This document shows, piece by piece, positions 24,440 through 32,870 of a stretch of 53,466 bases of DNA; the stretch's first letter is position 1, and each line of letters begins with the position of its first letter. The DNA is from Stenotrophomonas daejeonensis (GTDB lineage Bacteria > Pseudomonadota > Gammaproteobacteria > Xanthomonadales > Xanthomonadaceae), in contig NZ_LDJP01000015.1 in NCBI RefSeq assembly GCF_001431505.1, positions 1 through 53,466 on the forward strand. Reading direction: 5' to 3'. The position numbers were made by a program, and so were the translations under genes. The notes beneath the pieces are model-generated. The model was not told the origin of the DNA. It did no database searches and worked only from the letters and a program-made list of their open reading frames with translations.

Positions 24440-26371
24440 GTGCTTGGCGAAACCGGACAGATCCTGCTGATCCTGGCGCTGCTGGCGGCCCTGCTGCAAA
24501 GCGCGCTGCCGCTGGTCGGGGCGCAGCGCAACCTGCCGTCGCTGGTCGCCGTGGCCCGGCCCGCGGCGCTGTTGCAACTGGCGATGGTGCTGGGCGCTTT
24601 CGTGGTGCTGACGCTGGCCTTCGTGCGCCAGGATTTCTCGCTGCGCTACGTCGCCGACAATTCCAACTCACTGCTGCCGGTGATCTACCGCTATTCGGCG
24701 GTATGGGGCGCGCACGAGGGCTCGCTGCTGCTGTGGGCGCTGGTGCTGGCGTTGTGGACCGCGGCGGTGGCCGCGTTCTCGCGGCACCTGCCGGCGGTGG
24801 TGGTGGCGCGGGTGCTGGCGGTGATGGGGCTGGTCAGCGTCGGCTTCCTCGCCTTCCTGCTGTTCACCTCCAATCCGTTCGAACGGCTGCTGCCGGCGCC
24901 ACTGGAAGGCCACGACCTCAACCCGCTGCTGCAGGACCCGGGGCTGATCCTGCACCCGCCGATGCTGTACCTGGGCTACGTCGGCTTCGCGGTGCCCTTC
25001 GCCTTCGCCATCGCCGCGCTGCTGGACGGCCACATCGACGTGCGCTGGCTGCGCTGGACGCGGCCGTGGACCAACGTGGCCTGGGCGTTCCTGACCCTGG
25101 GCATCGCGCTGGGCAGCTGGTGGGCCTACTACGAGCTGGGCTGGGGCGGCTGGTGGTTCTGGGACCCGGTGGAGAACGCCAGCTTCATGCCGTGGCTGGC
25201 TGGCGCGGCGCTGCTGCATTCGCAGGCGGCCACCGAGAAGCGCGGCGTGTTCATCGGCTGGACCCTGCTGCTGGCCATCGCCGCGTTCGCGCTGTCGCTG
25301 CTGGGCACCTTCCTGGTGCGCTCGGGCGTGCTGACCAGCGTGCATTCGTTCGCCGCCGACCCGGCGCGCGGGCTGTTCATCCTCGTGTTCCTGGCGCTGG
25401 TGATCGGCGGCTCGCTGCTGCTGTATGCGCTGCGCGTGCCCGGCCTCGGCGGCAACACCGGCGACGCGCGCCGCGGCTATGCGCTCAATTCGCGCGAAGG
25501 GCTGCTGCTGGCCAACAACCTGCTGCTCAGCTGCGCCTGCGCGATGGTGCTGCTGGGCACGCTGTACCCGCTGCTGGCCGATGCGCTGGACCTGGGCAAG
25601 GTGTCGGTCGGCCCGCCCTACTTCGGCACCCTGTTCCTGCTGTTGATGGCGCCGCTGGTGCTGCTGCTGCCGTTCGGCCCGCTGACCCGCTGGCAGCGCG
25701 AGCAGGGCCTGCGCCCGCTGGCGCTGCTGGCGCCGTGGGCCGGGCTGGCGCTGCTGCTGGGCGTGGTGGCGTGGTTCATGGCGCCGCAGGGCAGGCTCAA
25801 GACCGCCGCCGGCATCGCTGCCGCCGTGTGGGTGGCGGCGGGCACGCTGTACGTGCTGTGGCAGCGCCTGCGCGGAAGCGGCCGGCCCAGTGCGGAAACC
25901 ACCGGCATGCTGCTGGCGCACTTCGGCATCGCCGTGTTCGTGGTCGGCGCGCTGCTGGTGGAGGCGCTCAGCATCCAGCACGAAGTGGCGCTGGCGCCGG
26001 GCAAGTCGGTGCAGGCCGGCCCGTACGAACTGCGTTTCGAGGGCGTGGATGCCAGCAACGGCCCCAACTACCACTCCGACCGCGGCCACGTGCGGGTGCT
26101 GCGCAACGATGCCGAAATCGCGCTGCTGCACCCGGAAAAGCGCACCTACGCCAGCGGCGGCATGCCGATGACCGAGGCCGGCATCCACCCCGCGCTCGGC
26201 GGCGACATCTACGTCGCGCTGGGTGAACCGCTGGGCGACGGCGCTTGGGCGGTGCGCGTGCAGGTCAAGCCCTTCGTCCGCTGGATATGGCTGGGCGCGA
26301 TCCTGATGGCCCTGGGTGGCTTCGTCACCGCCGTCGATCGCCGCTTCCGCAAGTTGCCCGGGAGATCATGA
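24440..26371 (+). CDS. ccmF: Cytochrome c heme lyase CcmF
   Basis: CcmF ligates heme from CcmE to apocytochrome c. The 643-residue integral membrane protein has about 14-15 membrane segments and the WWD motif GWGGWWFWDPVENASFMPW, with conserved His in the HEGSLLLW and HSQAA segments. The start is GTG at 24440, directly after the ccmE stop. The stop overlaps the following ccmG start region. Confidence 0.97.
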   Translation: MLGETGQILLILALLAALLQSALPLVGAQRNLPSLVAVARPAALLQLAMVLGAFVVLTLAFVRQDFSLRYVADNSNSLLPVIYRYSAVWGAHEGSLLLWALVLALWTAAVAAFSRHLPAVVVARVLAVMGLVSVGFLAFLLFTSNPFERLLPAPLEGHDLNPLLQDPGLILHPPMLYLGYVGFAVPFAFAIAALLDGHIDVRWLRWTRPWTNVAWAFLTLGIALGSWWAYYELGWGGWWFWDPVENASFMPWLAGAALLHSQAATEKRGVFIGWTLLLAIAAFALSLLGTFLVRSGVLTSVHSFAADPARGLFILVFLALVIGGSLLLYALRVPGLGGNTGDARRGYALNSREGLLLANNLLLSCACAMVLLGTLYPLLADALDLGKVSVGPPYFGTLFLLLMAPLVLLLPFGPLTRWQREQGLRPLALLAPWAGLALLLGVVAWFMAPQGRLKTAAGIAAAVWVAAGTLYVLWQRLRGSGRPSAETTGMLLAHFGIAVFVVGALLVEALSIQHEVALAPGKSVQAGPYELRFEGVDASNGPNYHSDRGHVRVLRNDAEIALLHPEKRTYASGGMPMTEAGIHPALGGDIYVALGEPLGDGAWAVRVQVKPFVRWIWLGAILMALGGFVTAVDRRFRKLPGRS

Positions 26372-26970
26372 TGTCCGACTCGAACCCCACCCCGCCCCGC
26401 CGCCTGCCACCGGTCGCCGTCTTCATCGGCGCCCTGTTCTTCTTCGGCCTGGTCGCGCTGATGCTCTATGGCGTGGCGCGCTCGGACCGGCCGGACCGCG
26501 ACACCCTGCCCTCGGCCCTGATCGGCAAGCCCGCGCCCAGCTTCGTGCTGCCGGTGCTGCACGACCCCAACGTCAAGGTGAAAAGCACCGAGCTGCTCGG
26601 CGCCCCCTACCTGCTCAACGTCTGGGGCAGCTGGTGCCCCACCTGCCGCGACGAACACCCCATCCTCACCCGTTTCGCCGAGACCAAGCGCGTGCGCGTG
26701 ATCGGCTACAACTGGAAGGACGATCGCGCCGACGCGCTGCGCTGGCTGGAGCAGCTGGGCAACCCGTACATGCTGGTGCTGGCCGACGAGGAAGGCCGCA
26801 CCGCGCTGGACTGGGGCATCGCCGCCGCGCCGGAAACCTTCCTGGTCGACGACCACGGCATCGTGCGCTGGAAGTACAGCGGCGCCATCACCCAGGACGT
26901 GCTCGACCGGCAGCTGATCCCGGCGCTGAAAAAGATCGAAGCCGCCGGCAAAGGGAAGGCGCAGCGATGA
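26371..26970 (+). CDS. ccmG: Thiol:disulfide interchange protein CcmG/DsbE
   Basis: CcmG reduces the heme-binding cysteines of apocytochrome c. The 199-residue protein has an N-terminal anchor (FIGALFFFGLVALMLYG) and a thioredoxin-like domain with active site NVWGSWCPTCRDEHP and the cis-Pro segment AAPETFLVD. Two adjacent ATGs (26368 and 26371) are possible; the second has better spacing to GGGAG, while the first gives an ATGA overlap with ccmF. The end overlaps ccmH. Confidence 0.96.
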   Translation: MSDSNPTPPRRLPPVAVFIGALFFFGLVALMLYGVARSDRPDRDTLPSALIGKPAPSFVLPVLHDPNVKVKSTELLGAPYLLNVWGSWCPTCRDEHPILTRFAETKRVRVIGYNWKDDRADALRWLEQLGNPYMLVLADEEGRTALDWGIAAAPETFLVDDHGIVRWKYSGAITQDVLDRQLIPALKKIEAAGKGKAQR

Positions 26971-27422
26971 TGAAACGGCTGGCCGCGCTGCTGCTGTCGC
27001 TGTGCCTGCCGCTGGCCGCGCCGGCGCAGCCGATGGGCGACCCGACGCCGCTGCAATACCGCGACCGCGCCGAGGAAGCCCGCTTCCACGCACTGACCGC
27101 CGAGCTGCGCTGCGTGCAGTGCCAGAACCAGTCGCTGGCCGACTCCAACGCGCAGATCGCCCACGACCTGCGCCGCGAAGTGCTGGTGCTGATGCACGAA
27201 GGCCATAGCGACGCGGAGATCAAGCAGTTCCTGGTCGAGCGCTACGGCGAGTTCGTGCTGTACCGCCCGCGCATGCAGGGCAGCACCCTGCTGCTGTGGC
27301 TGACCCCCGGCGTGTTGCTGCTGGCCGGCACCGCGCTGCTGGTCGTGCAGGTGCGCAGGCGCCGGCACGCCGCGCCGCTGCCCGCGGCCGAAGACGCCAG
27401 CCAGGAGGACCGGCAATGGTGA
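26967..27422 (+). CDS. ccmH: Cytochrome c maturation protein CcmH (N-terminal part, CcmL-like)
   Basis: This 151-residue protein has a signal peptide (to about PAAPAQP), the redox motif LRCVQCQNQSLADSNA with the CxxC pair, and a C-terminal anchor (TLLLWLTPGVLLLAGTALLVV). It works with CcmG and CcmI on apocytochrome c thiols. ATG 26967 overlaps the ccmG stop, and a second ATG follows immediately. CcmH is split from CcmI here, unlike the fused E. coli protein. Confidence 0.95.
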   Translation: MMKRLAALLLSLCLPLAAPAQPMGDPTPLQYRDRAEEARFHALTAELRCVQCQNQSLADSNAQIAHDLRREVLVLMHEGHSDAEIKQFLVERYGEFVLYRPRMQGSTLLLWLTPGVLLLAGTALLVVQVRRRRHAAPLPAAEDASQEDRQW

Positions 27423-28426
27423 GCACGCCGGTGTTCATGGCGCTGGCCGGGCTGTTGGCCGCGGTGGTGGGCGGCGTCACCCTGCTGCCGTTGCTGCGCG
27501 CCGGCAAGCGCGGCATCTGGGGCACGCTGGTGGCGGCGATGGTGGTCGCCACGCTCGGCCTGTACCAATGGCGGGGCACGCCGGCCGCATTGCAGGTGCA
27601 GTCCATTCCGGTGCCGGCCAGCCTCGCCGAGGGCATCGAGCAATTGCAGGAAGCCATGCGCAGGAACCCGGACCGCGTCGATGGCTGGGTGCTGCTGGCG
27701 CGCTCGCAGCAGGAGCTGGGGCGCATGGCCGATGCCGCCACTTCCTACGAACACGCCCTGCAACTTGCCCCCGACGAACCCGGCCTGCTGGTCGAGGCCG
27801 CGCAGGCCCGCGCCCAGGCCGATCCCAAGCTGCTGTTCGACGACACCGGCCTGCAATGGCTGCAACACGCCCGCGAACTGGCCCCGGACAACGAACGCGC
27901 CATCTGGCTGATCGGCATCGTGCAGCGCCAGCGCGGGCAAGCCGAAGCCGCCGCGCATACGTGGGAGACCCTGCTGCCGCGCCTCAAGGATGGCGCCGCC
28001 ACCGCGCTGCGCGAGCAGATCGACGCCGCCCGCGCCGACGCCGGCCTGCCGCCTTCCGCGCCTGCTGCCCCGGCTGCGACCGGCACCACCCTCACCGTGC
28101 GGGTGACGCTGGCGCCGGCCCTGCAGGCGCGCGTGGCCTCGGGCACGGACACCCTGTTCGTCATCGCCCGCATTCCCGGCGGCCCGCCGATGCCGGTCGC
28201 GGTCGAGCGCCACCCCGCGCAGGCCGAACCGCTTACCGTCACCCTCGACGACGCCGACAGCCCGATGCCGACGCAGAAGCTCTCGGCGTTGCCGGAAGTG
28301 GAAGTGTTCGCGCGCCTGTCGGCCAGCGGCAACGCGATGCGGCAGGACGGCGACGTCGAATCGACACCGGTGCAGGTCAAATTGCCGGCGGGCAAGCCGC
28401 TGGAAATCACCCTCGGCCCCTCGTAA
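27416..28426 (+). CDS. ccmI: Apocytochrome c chaperone CcmI (TPR protein)
   Basis: CcmI holds the C-terminus of apocytochromes c for heme ligation. The 336-residue protein has two N-terminal membrane segments (residues 5-24 and 34-50), TPR repeats (about 70-185: IEQLQEAMRRNPDRVDGWVLLARSQ, then AATSYEHALQLAPDEPGLLVEAAQ) and a periplasmic beta-domain (TLTVRVTLAPALQARV...). The start ATG at 27416 overlaps the end of ccmH by seven bases. It ends the cluster; a REP doublet follows. Confidence 0.94.
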   Translation: MVSTPVFMALAGLLAAVVGGVTLLPLLRAGKRGIWGTLVAAMVVATLGLYQWRGTPAALQVQSIPVPASLAEGIEQLQEAMRRNPDRVDGWVLLARSQQELGRMADAATSYEHALQLAPDEPGLLVEAAQARAQADPKLLFDDTGLQWLQHARELAPDNERAIWLIGIVQRQRGQAEAAAHTWETLLPRLKDGAATALREQIDAARADAGLPPSAPAAPAATGTTLTVRVTLAPALQARVASGTDTLFVIARIPGGPPMPVAVERHPAQAEPLTVTLDDADSPMPTQKLSALPEVEVFARLSASGNAMRQDGDVESTPVQVKLPAGKPLEITLGPS

Positions 28427-28456
28427 GAGCACCGCCCAACACGCAATGCCATCACC

Positions 28457-28532
28457 GTAGGTCGGGGCTACGCCCCCGACGCTTTCCGCAGGCATTTCGG
28501 TGCAGGGCGTCGGGGGCGTAGCCCCGACCTAC
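28457..28532. repeat. REP doublet, family A
   Basis: GTAGGTCGGGGCTACGCCCC and the inverse GGCGTAGCCCCGACCTAC, separated by about 35 bases. It lies between ccmI and metX; the rest of the 240-base gap shows no gene. Confidence 0.85.
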
Positions 28533-28668
28533 GTTTCGTGCCCTGCTTATGCCTCCATCGCATGACGCACTCTCTGCTGCACTTCGAACACCCGCAAGGG
28601 AATAGCGAGATAACCCCGCATCATCACGCAGCGGCCACACCATGTCGTTGCGCCGCTAGAATCGGCGG

Positions 28669-29790
28669 ATGACCGAATTCATCCCCGAGGGCAGCCGTTT
28701 CCACGCGCTGTCTTCGCCTTTCCCGATGAAGCGTGGCGGCCAACTGCACGGCGCACGCATCGCCTATGAAACCTGGGGCACGCTGGCCGCCGACGCCGGC
28801 AACGCGATCCTGATCGTCACCGGCCTGTCGCCCGACGCGCATGCCGCCAGCCATGCCGGCAACCCCGCGCCGGGCTGGTGGGAACCGATGCTCGGCCCCG
28901 GCAAGCCGATCGACACCGAGCGCTGGTTCGTCGTCTGCGTTAATTCACTGGGTAGTTGCAAGGGCTCCACCGGCCCGGCCTCGCCCGATCCCGCCAGCGG
29001 CCAACCCTACCGCCTGTCGTTCCCCGAACTGTCGGTGGAGGACATCGCCAACGCCGCCGCCGAGGTGGTGCGTGCGCTGGGCATCGGGCAACTGGCCTGC
29101 CTGATCGGCAACTCGATGGGCGGCATGACCGCGCTGGCCCTGCTGCTGCACCACCCGGGCATCGCCCGTGCGCACATCAACATCTCCGGCAGCGCGCAGG
29201 CCCTGCCCTTCTCCATCGCCATCCGCTCGCTGCAACGCGAGGCGATCCGCCTCGACCCGGCGTGGAACGACGGCACCTACGACGAAGCCCATTACCCGGA
29301 ATCGGGCATGCGCATGGCGCGCAAGCTCGGCGTCATCACCTACCGCTCGGCGCTGGAATGGGACGGCCGCTTCGGCCGCGTGCGGCTGGATTCGGAACAG
29401 AACGGCGACGACCCGTTCGGCCTCGAATTCCAGGTCGAAAGCTACCTGGAAGGCCATGCGCGCCGCTTCGTGCGCAACTTCGACCCGAACTGCTACCTGT
29501 ACCTGGGCCGGGCGATGGACTGGTTCGACCTGGCCGAATACGGCGGTGGCGAGGCGATCGCCGGGCTGGCGAAGATCCGCGTGCAGCGGGCGCTGGCCAT
29601 CGGCGCCAACACCGACATCCTGTTTCCGGTCGAGCAGCAACAGCAGATCGCCGATGGCCTGCGCGCAGGCGGCGCACAGACGCAGTTCATCGGCATGGAT
29701 TCGCCGCAGGGCCATGACGCCTTCCTCGTCGACTACGACCGCTACGGCCCGGCCGTGCGCGGTTTCCTCGACACGCTGCCGCCGCATTGA
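28669..29790 (+). CDS. metX: L-serine (or homoserine) O-succinyltransferase, MetX-type
   Basis: This 373-residue alpha/beta-hydrolase acyltransferase has the nucleophile Ser149 in GNSMGGM, the Asp in NTDILFP and the His in PQGHDAF. Most MetX proteins acetylate homoserine. The Xanthomonadales branch was shown to succinylate L-serine for cysteine synthesis, and this protein shares its features (TGLSPDAHAASH and CVNSLGSCKGSTGP). The serine/succinyl-CoA specificity is therefore the better guess but is not proved by sequence alone. It stands alone between a REP and the CLC gene. Confidence 0.85.
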   Translation: MTEFIPEGSRFHALSSPFPMKRGGQLHGARIAYETWGTLAADAGNAILIVTGLSPDAHAASHAGNPAPGWWEPMLGPGKPIDTERWFVVCVNSLGSCKGSTGPASPDPASGQPYRLSFPELSVEDIANAAAEVVRALGIGQLACLIGNSMGGMTALALLLHHPGIARAHINISGSAQALPFSIAIRSLQREAIRLDPAWNDGTYDEAHYPESGMRMARKLGVITYRSALEWDGRFGRVRLDSEQNGDDPFGLEFQVESYLEGHARRFVRNFDPNCYLYLGRAMDWFDLAEYGGGEAIAGLAKIRVQRALAIGANTDILFPVEQQQQIADGLRAGGAQTQFIGMDSPQGHDAFLVDYDRYGPAVRGFLDTLPPH

Positions 29791-29899
29791 GCGGCGGCGC
29801 CGTGCCATCGTCCCCATGCGCGGGCCGTTCAGTTTCGAGCAAGCTATCGCGGCGCCATCCCGCTAGCCTTCGCGCCTCCCTCCACGGCCGGCCCTTCCC

Positions 29900-31786
29900 T
29901 TGAGCGAACCCTCCTCCCTGCAGCACTCGCGTGCCGCGGTGCCGCTGGCGCCTGCGCTGGACACGACGCTTTTCGATGCGCGCATGCCACGCCGCTTCCG
30001 CCCGCTCGACCGCCGGGTGCTGTGGATCGTCGCCGTCGCCGTGGTGCTGGCCGGCGTGGTCGGCGTGGTCGCGCGCCTGCTGACCGCGCTGATCGGCCTG
30101 GTCACCAACCTCGTGTACTACGGCACGGTCGACGCGACGCTGCGCAGCCCGGCCGACCACCACCTCGGGGCATGGGCCATCCTGCTGCCCGTGGCCGGCG
30201 GGCTGGTCGTCGGCGTCATGGCCCGCTTCGGCTCGCGCGCGATCCGCGGCCACGGCATTCCCGAGGCGATGGAGCAGGTGCTGCGCAACGAAAGCCGCAT
30301 CCCGCCGATCATCACCTGGCTGAAGCCGGCCTCCTCGGCCGTGGCGATCGGCACCGGCGGCCCGTTCGGCGCCGAAGGCCCGATCATCGCCACCGGCGGC
30401 GCGATGGGCTCGCTGTTGGCGCAGCTGATGCACGTCACCGCGGACGAACGCAAGACGCTGCTGGCGGCCGGCGCGGTGGCCGGCATGTCGGCCATCTTCG
30501 CCACGCCGATCGCCGCGGTGCTGCTGGCGATCGAGCTGCTGCTGTTCGAGCGCAAGGCGCGCTCGCTGATCCCGGTGGCCACGGCGGCGATGATCGGCGC
30601 GGCGGTGCATGCCTGCTTCGAGGGCGTCGCCCCGGTATTCCCCATGCCGGCGCTGGCCGCGGCCCCGGTCGGCGCGCTGGCGGCCTACGTGGCGATGGGC
30701 GCGGCCGCCGGGCTGGCGGCGGTGGCCATCACCCGGCTGACCTACGGCATCGAGGACGCCTTCGAGCGACTGCCGGTGCACTGGATGTGGTGGCCCGCCA
30801 TCGGCGGGCTGGCGGTGGGCATCGTGGGCTGGTTCATGCCGCGCACGCTCGGCGTCGGCTACGACAACATCACGTTGGTGCTGGGCGGCGGCCTCGGCCT
30901 GGCCGGCCTGCTGGCGCTGGGCCTGATGAAGCTGTGTTCCTGGTCCATCGCCTTGGGCAGCGGCACGTCCGGCGGCACCCTGGCGCCGATGTTCACCATC
31001 GGCGGCGCCTTCGGCGGGGCGCTGGGCCTGTTGGTCGCCTCCGCCTTCCCCGAACTTGGCGTCGATCCGCGGATGGCGGCGCTGGTGTGCATGGCGGCGG
31101 TCTTCGCCGGGGCGTCGCGGGCGTTCCTCACCTCGGTGGTGTTCGCCTTCGAGGCCACCCAGCAGGTGCACGGGCTGCTGCCGTTGCTGGGCGCCTGTGC
31201 CGCCGCCTACCTGATATCCGGCCTGCTGATGCGCAACACGATCATGACCGAGAAGATCGTGCGCCGCGGCGTGCGCGTGCCCTCGGACTACAGCGCCGAC
31301 CACCTCGATTCGGTCCACGTCCGCGACGTGTGCACGCAGGATCTGGCCTGTTTCCTGGGCGAGGAACGCCTTGCCGACGCCTGCAAGGCGCTGGAGGGCG
31401 GGAACCCGCAATTCGACCACCACAGCTTCCCGGTGCTGCGTGCCGATGGCGTGCCGTGCGGGCTGGTGGCGCGCCGCGACGTGCTGGCCCGCGCCGGTGA
31501 GGACGGGCTATGCATCCGCGACGTCATGCAGCCATCGCCCGCGGTGATCGGCGGCGACCACTCGTTGCGGGATGCGGCCGACCACATGGTCGAGTGCGGC
31601 GTAGGCCGGCTGCTGGTCATCGACGAAGCCGCCGCGGGGCAACTGCTCGGCATCGTGACCCGCGCCGACCTGCTCGACGCCCACCGCGGCCGGCTGCGCT
31701 CCGCGCGCCAGGCCGGGCGCCACCTCCGCTTCAACCTCGCCCCGGTCAAGCCGGAGTCCCCGCCTCCCGCCACCGGGCGGCATTGA
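29900..31786 (+). CDS. CLC-type chloride channel/antiporter with C-terminal CBS pair
   Basis: This protein of up to 628 residues has the CLC membrane domain with the filter motif GTGGPFGAEGPI (containing the gating Glu) and GSGTSGGTLAPMFTIGGAFG, then two CBS domains (about residues 470-600, HVRDVCTQDLACFLGEERL and IRDVMQPSPAVIGGDHSLRD). CBS domains usually sense adenine nucleotides and regulate gating. The start is unsure: TTG at 29900 keeps a hydrophilic N-terminus, while the first ATG is at 29984 (MPRRFRPLDRRVLW), and neither has a strong ribosome-binding site. Chloride transport is expected; proton coupling is not resolved. Confidence 0.86.
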   Translation: MSEPSSLQHSRAAVPLAPALDTTLFDARMPRRFRPLDRRVLWIVAVAVVLAGVVGVVARLLTALIGLVTNLVYYGTVDATLRSPADHHLGAWAILLPVAGGLVVGVMARFGSRAIRGHGIPEAMEQVLRNESRIPPIITWLKPASSAVAIGTGGPFGAEGPIIATGGAMGSLLAQLMHVTADERKTLLAAGAVAGMSAIFATPIAAVLLAIELLLFERKARSLIPVATAAMIGAAVHACFEGVAPVFPMPALAAAPVGALAAYVAMGAAAGLAAVAITRLTYGIEDAFERLPVHWMWWPAIGGLAVGIVGWFMPRTLGVGYDNITLVLGGGLGLAGLLALGLMKLCSWSIALGSGTSGGTLAPMFTIGGAFGGALGLLVASAFPELGVDPRMAALVCMAAVFAGASRAFLTSVVFAFEATQQVHGLLPLLGACAAAYLISGLLMRNTIMTEKIVRRGVRVPSDYSADHLDSVHVRDVCTQDLACFLGEERLADACKALEGGNPQFDHHSFPVLRADGVPCGLVARRDVLARAGEDGLCIRDVMQPSPAVIGGDHSLRDAADHMVECGVGRLLVIDEAAAGQLLGIVTRADLLDAHRGRLRSARQAGRHLRFNLAPVKPESPPPATGRH

Positions 31787-31891
31787 CCGACGGCGCCGCG
31801 TCGCCACGTCCTACCGGCGACTGCGCCCTGCGCTGATCGCACGGCAGCGCGGGCATGCGCAGGCTGGCAGTTCCCACCGCATGGAGCTGCC

Positions 31892-32755
31892 ATGTCACGC
31901 CTGACGATGCTGCTGTGCCTGTTGCTGCTGCCATTGCTGGCCACGGCCGCGGCGCCACCGCCGGTGATGCTGGCAGGCCAATGGCATGACGGCGCGGAGG
32001 TTTCCCGTTACTGGGTCAGCGAGAAGCTCGACGGCGTGCGCGCCCGCTGGGACGGGCAGGCGCTGTGGACGCGCGCCGGCAACCGCATCGCGGCGCCCGC
32101 GTGGTTCACCCGCGGCTGGCCGCGGCAAGCGCTGGATGGTGAGCTGTGGGGCGGGCGCGGCAGTTTCGAAACCACCAGCGGCACCGTGCGCAGCCACCCG
32201 GCCGACGACGACGGCTGGCGGCGGCTGCGCTTCATGGCCTTCGACCTGCCCGGTCATGCCGGCACGTTCAGCCAGCGTCTGGCCGCCATGCAGGCGCTGG
32301 TCGGGTCCGGTACGCCGGCGACGCTGGCGGTGATCCCGCAACGGCGGATCGCCGATACCGCCGCCCTGCACCGCCACCTGCAAGCCATCGTCGCCGCGGG
32401 TGGCGAAGGCTTGATGCTGCACCATCAGGACAACCGCTACGGTGCCGGCCGCAGCGACGGCCTGCTCAAGCTCAAGCCGTGGGATGACGCCGAAGCCCGC
32501 GTGGTTGCGCACCTGCCGGGAAAGGGCAAATACGGGGGCATGCTCGGCGCCCTGTTGGTCGAGCGCGACGACGGCGCCCGCTTCCGCATCGGCAGCGGCT
32601 TCAAGGATGCCGAGCGCGCCATGCCGCCTGCCATCGGCAGCCTCGTCACCTATCGCTACAACGGCCTCACCGCCAAGGGACTGCCACGATTCGCGCGATT
32701 CCTGCGGGTGCGGGATGAGGCACCACCACCGGAGCCGGTGCGACACGCGCAATGA
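31892..32755 (+). CDS. Exported ATP-dependent DNA ligase (LigE type)
   Basis: This 287-residue minimal ligase has a signal peptide (residues 1-20, MLLCLLLLPLLATAAA) in front of the nucleotidyltransferase domain. Motif I is EKLDGVRARWDG (Lys45), followed by motifs DGELW, FMAFDLPG, GGEGLMLHH and LLKLKPWDD, and an OB domain with GLPRFARFLRVR at the end. LigE proteins are periplasmic and have been linked to extracellular DNA, uptake or biofilm. The NAD-dependent replicative ligase is not in the window. The 105-base gap from the CLC gene shows no other feature. Confidence 0.9.
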   Translation: MSRLTMLLCLLLLPLLATAAAPPPVMLAGQWHDGAEVSRYWVSEKLDGVRARWDGQALWTRAGNRIAAPAWFTRGWPRQALDGELWGGRGSFETTSGTVRSHPADDDGWRRLRFMAFDLPGHAGTFSQRLAAMQALVGSGTPATLAVIPQRRIADTAALHRHLQAIVAAGGEGLMLHHQDNRYGAGRSDGLLKLKPWDDAEARVVAHLPGKGKYGGMLGALLVERDDGARFRIGSGFKDAERAMPPAIGSLVTYRYNGLTAKGLPRFARFLRVRDEAPPPEPVRHAQ

Positions 32756-32797
32756 CATTCGACGTCCACGGCGGCGCGCTCGGCAGGAGCTGTCTCC

Positions 32798-32863
32798 GTA
32801 GAGCGGGGCTTGCCCCGCTGGAGCATTCCCAGCCAAGCCTCAGCGGGGCAAGCCCCGCTCTAC
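32798..32863. repeat. REP doublet, family C (GTAGAG-CGGGGCTTGCCCCG type)
   Basis: GTAGAGCGGGGCTTGCCCCG and the inverse CGGGGCAAGCCCCGCTCTAC flank about 25 bases. It lies in the convergent gap between ligE and cydC. Other family C copies are at 39540, 41086 and 47274. Confidence 0.85.
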
Positions 32864-32870
32864 AACGGCG

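Noticed and set aside
28427..28668. SAM-type riboswitch ahead of metX
   Set aside because: The region holds a REP doublet and no recognisable riboswitch core.
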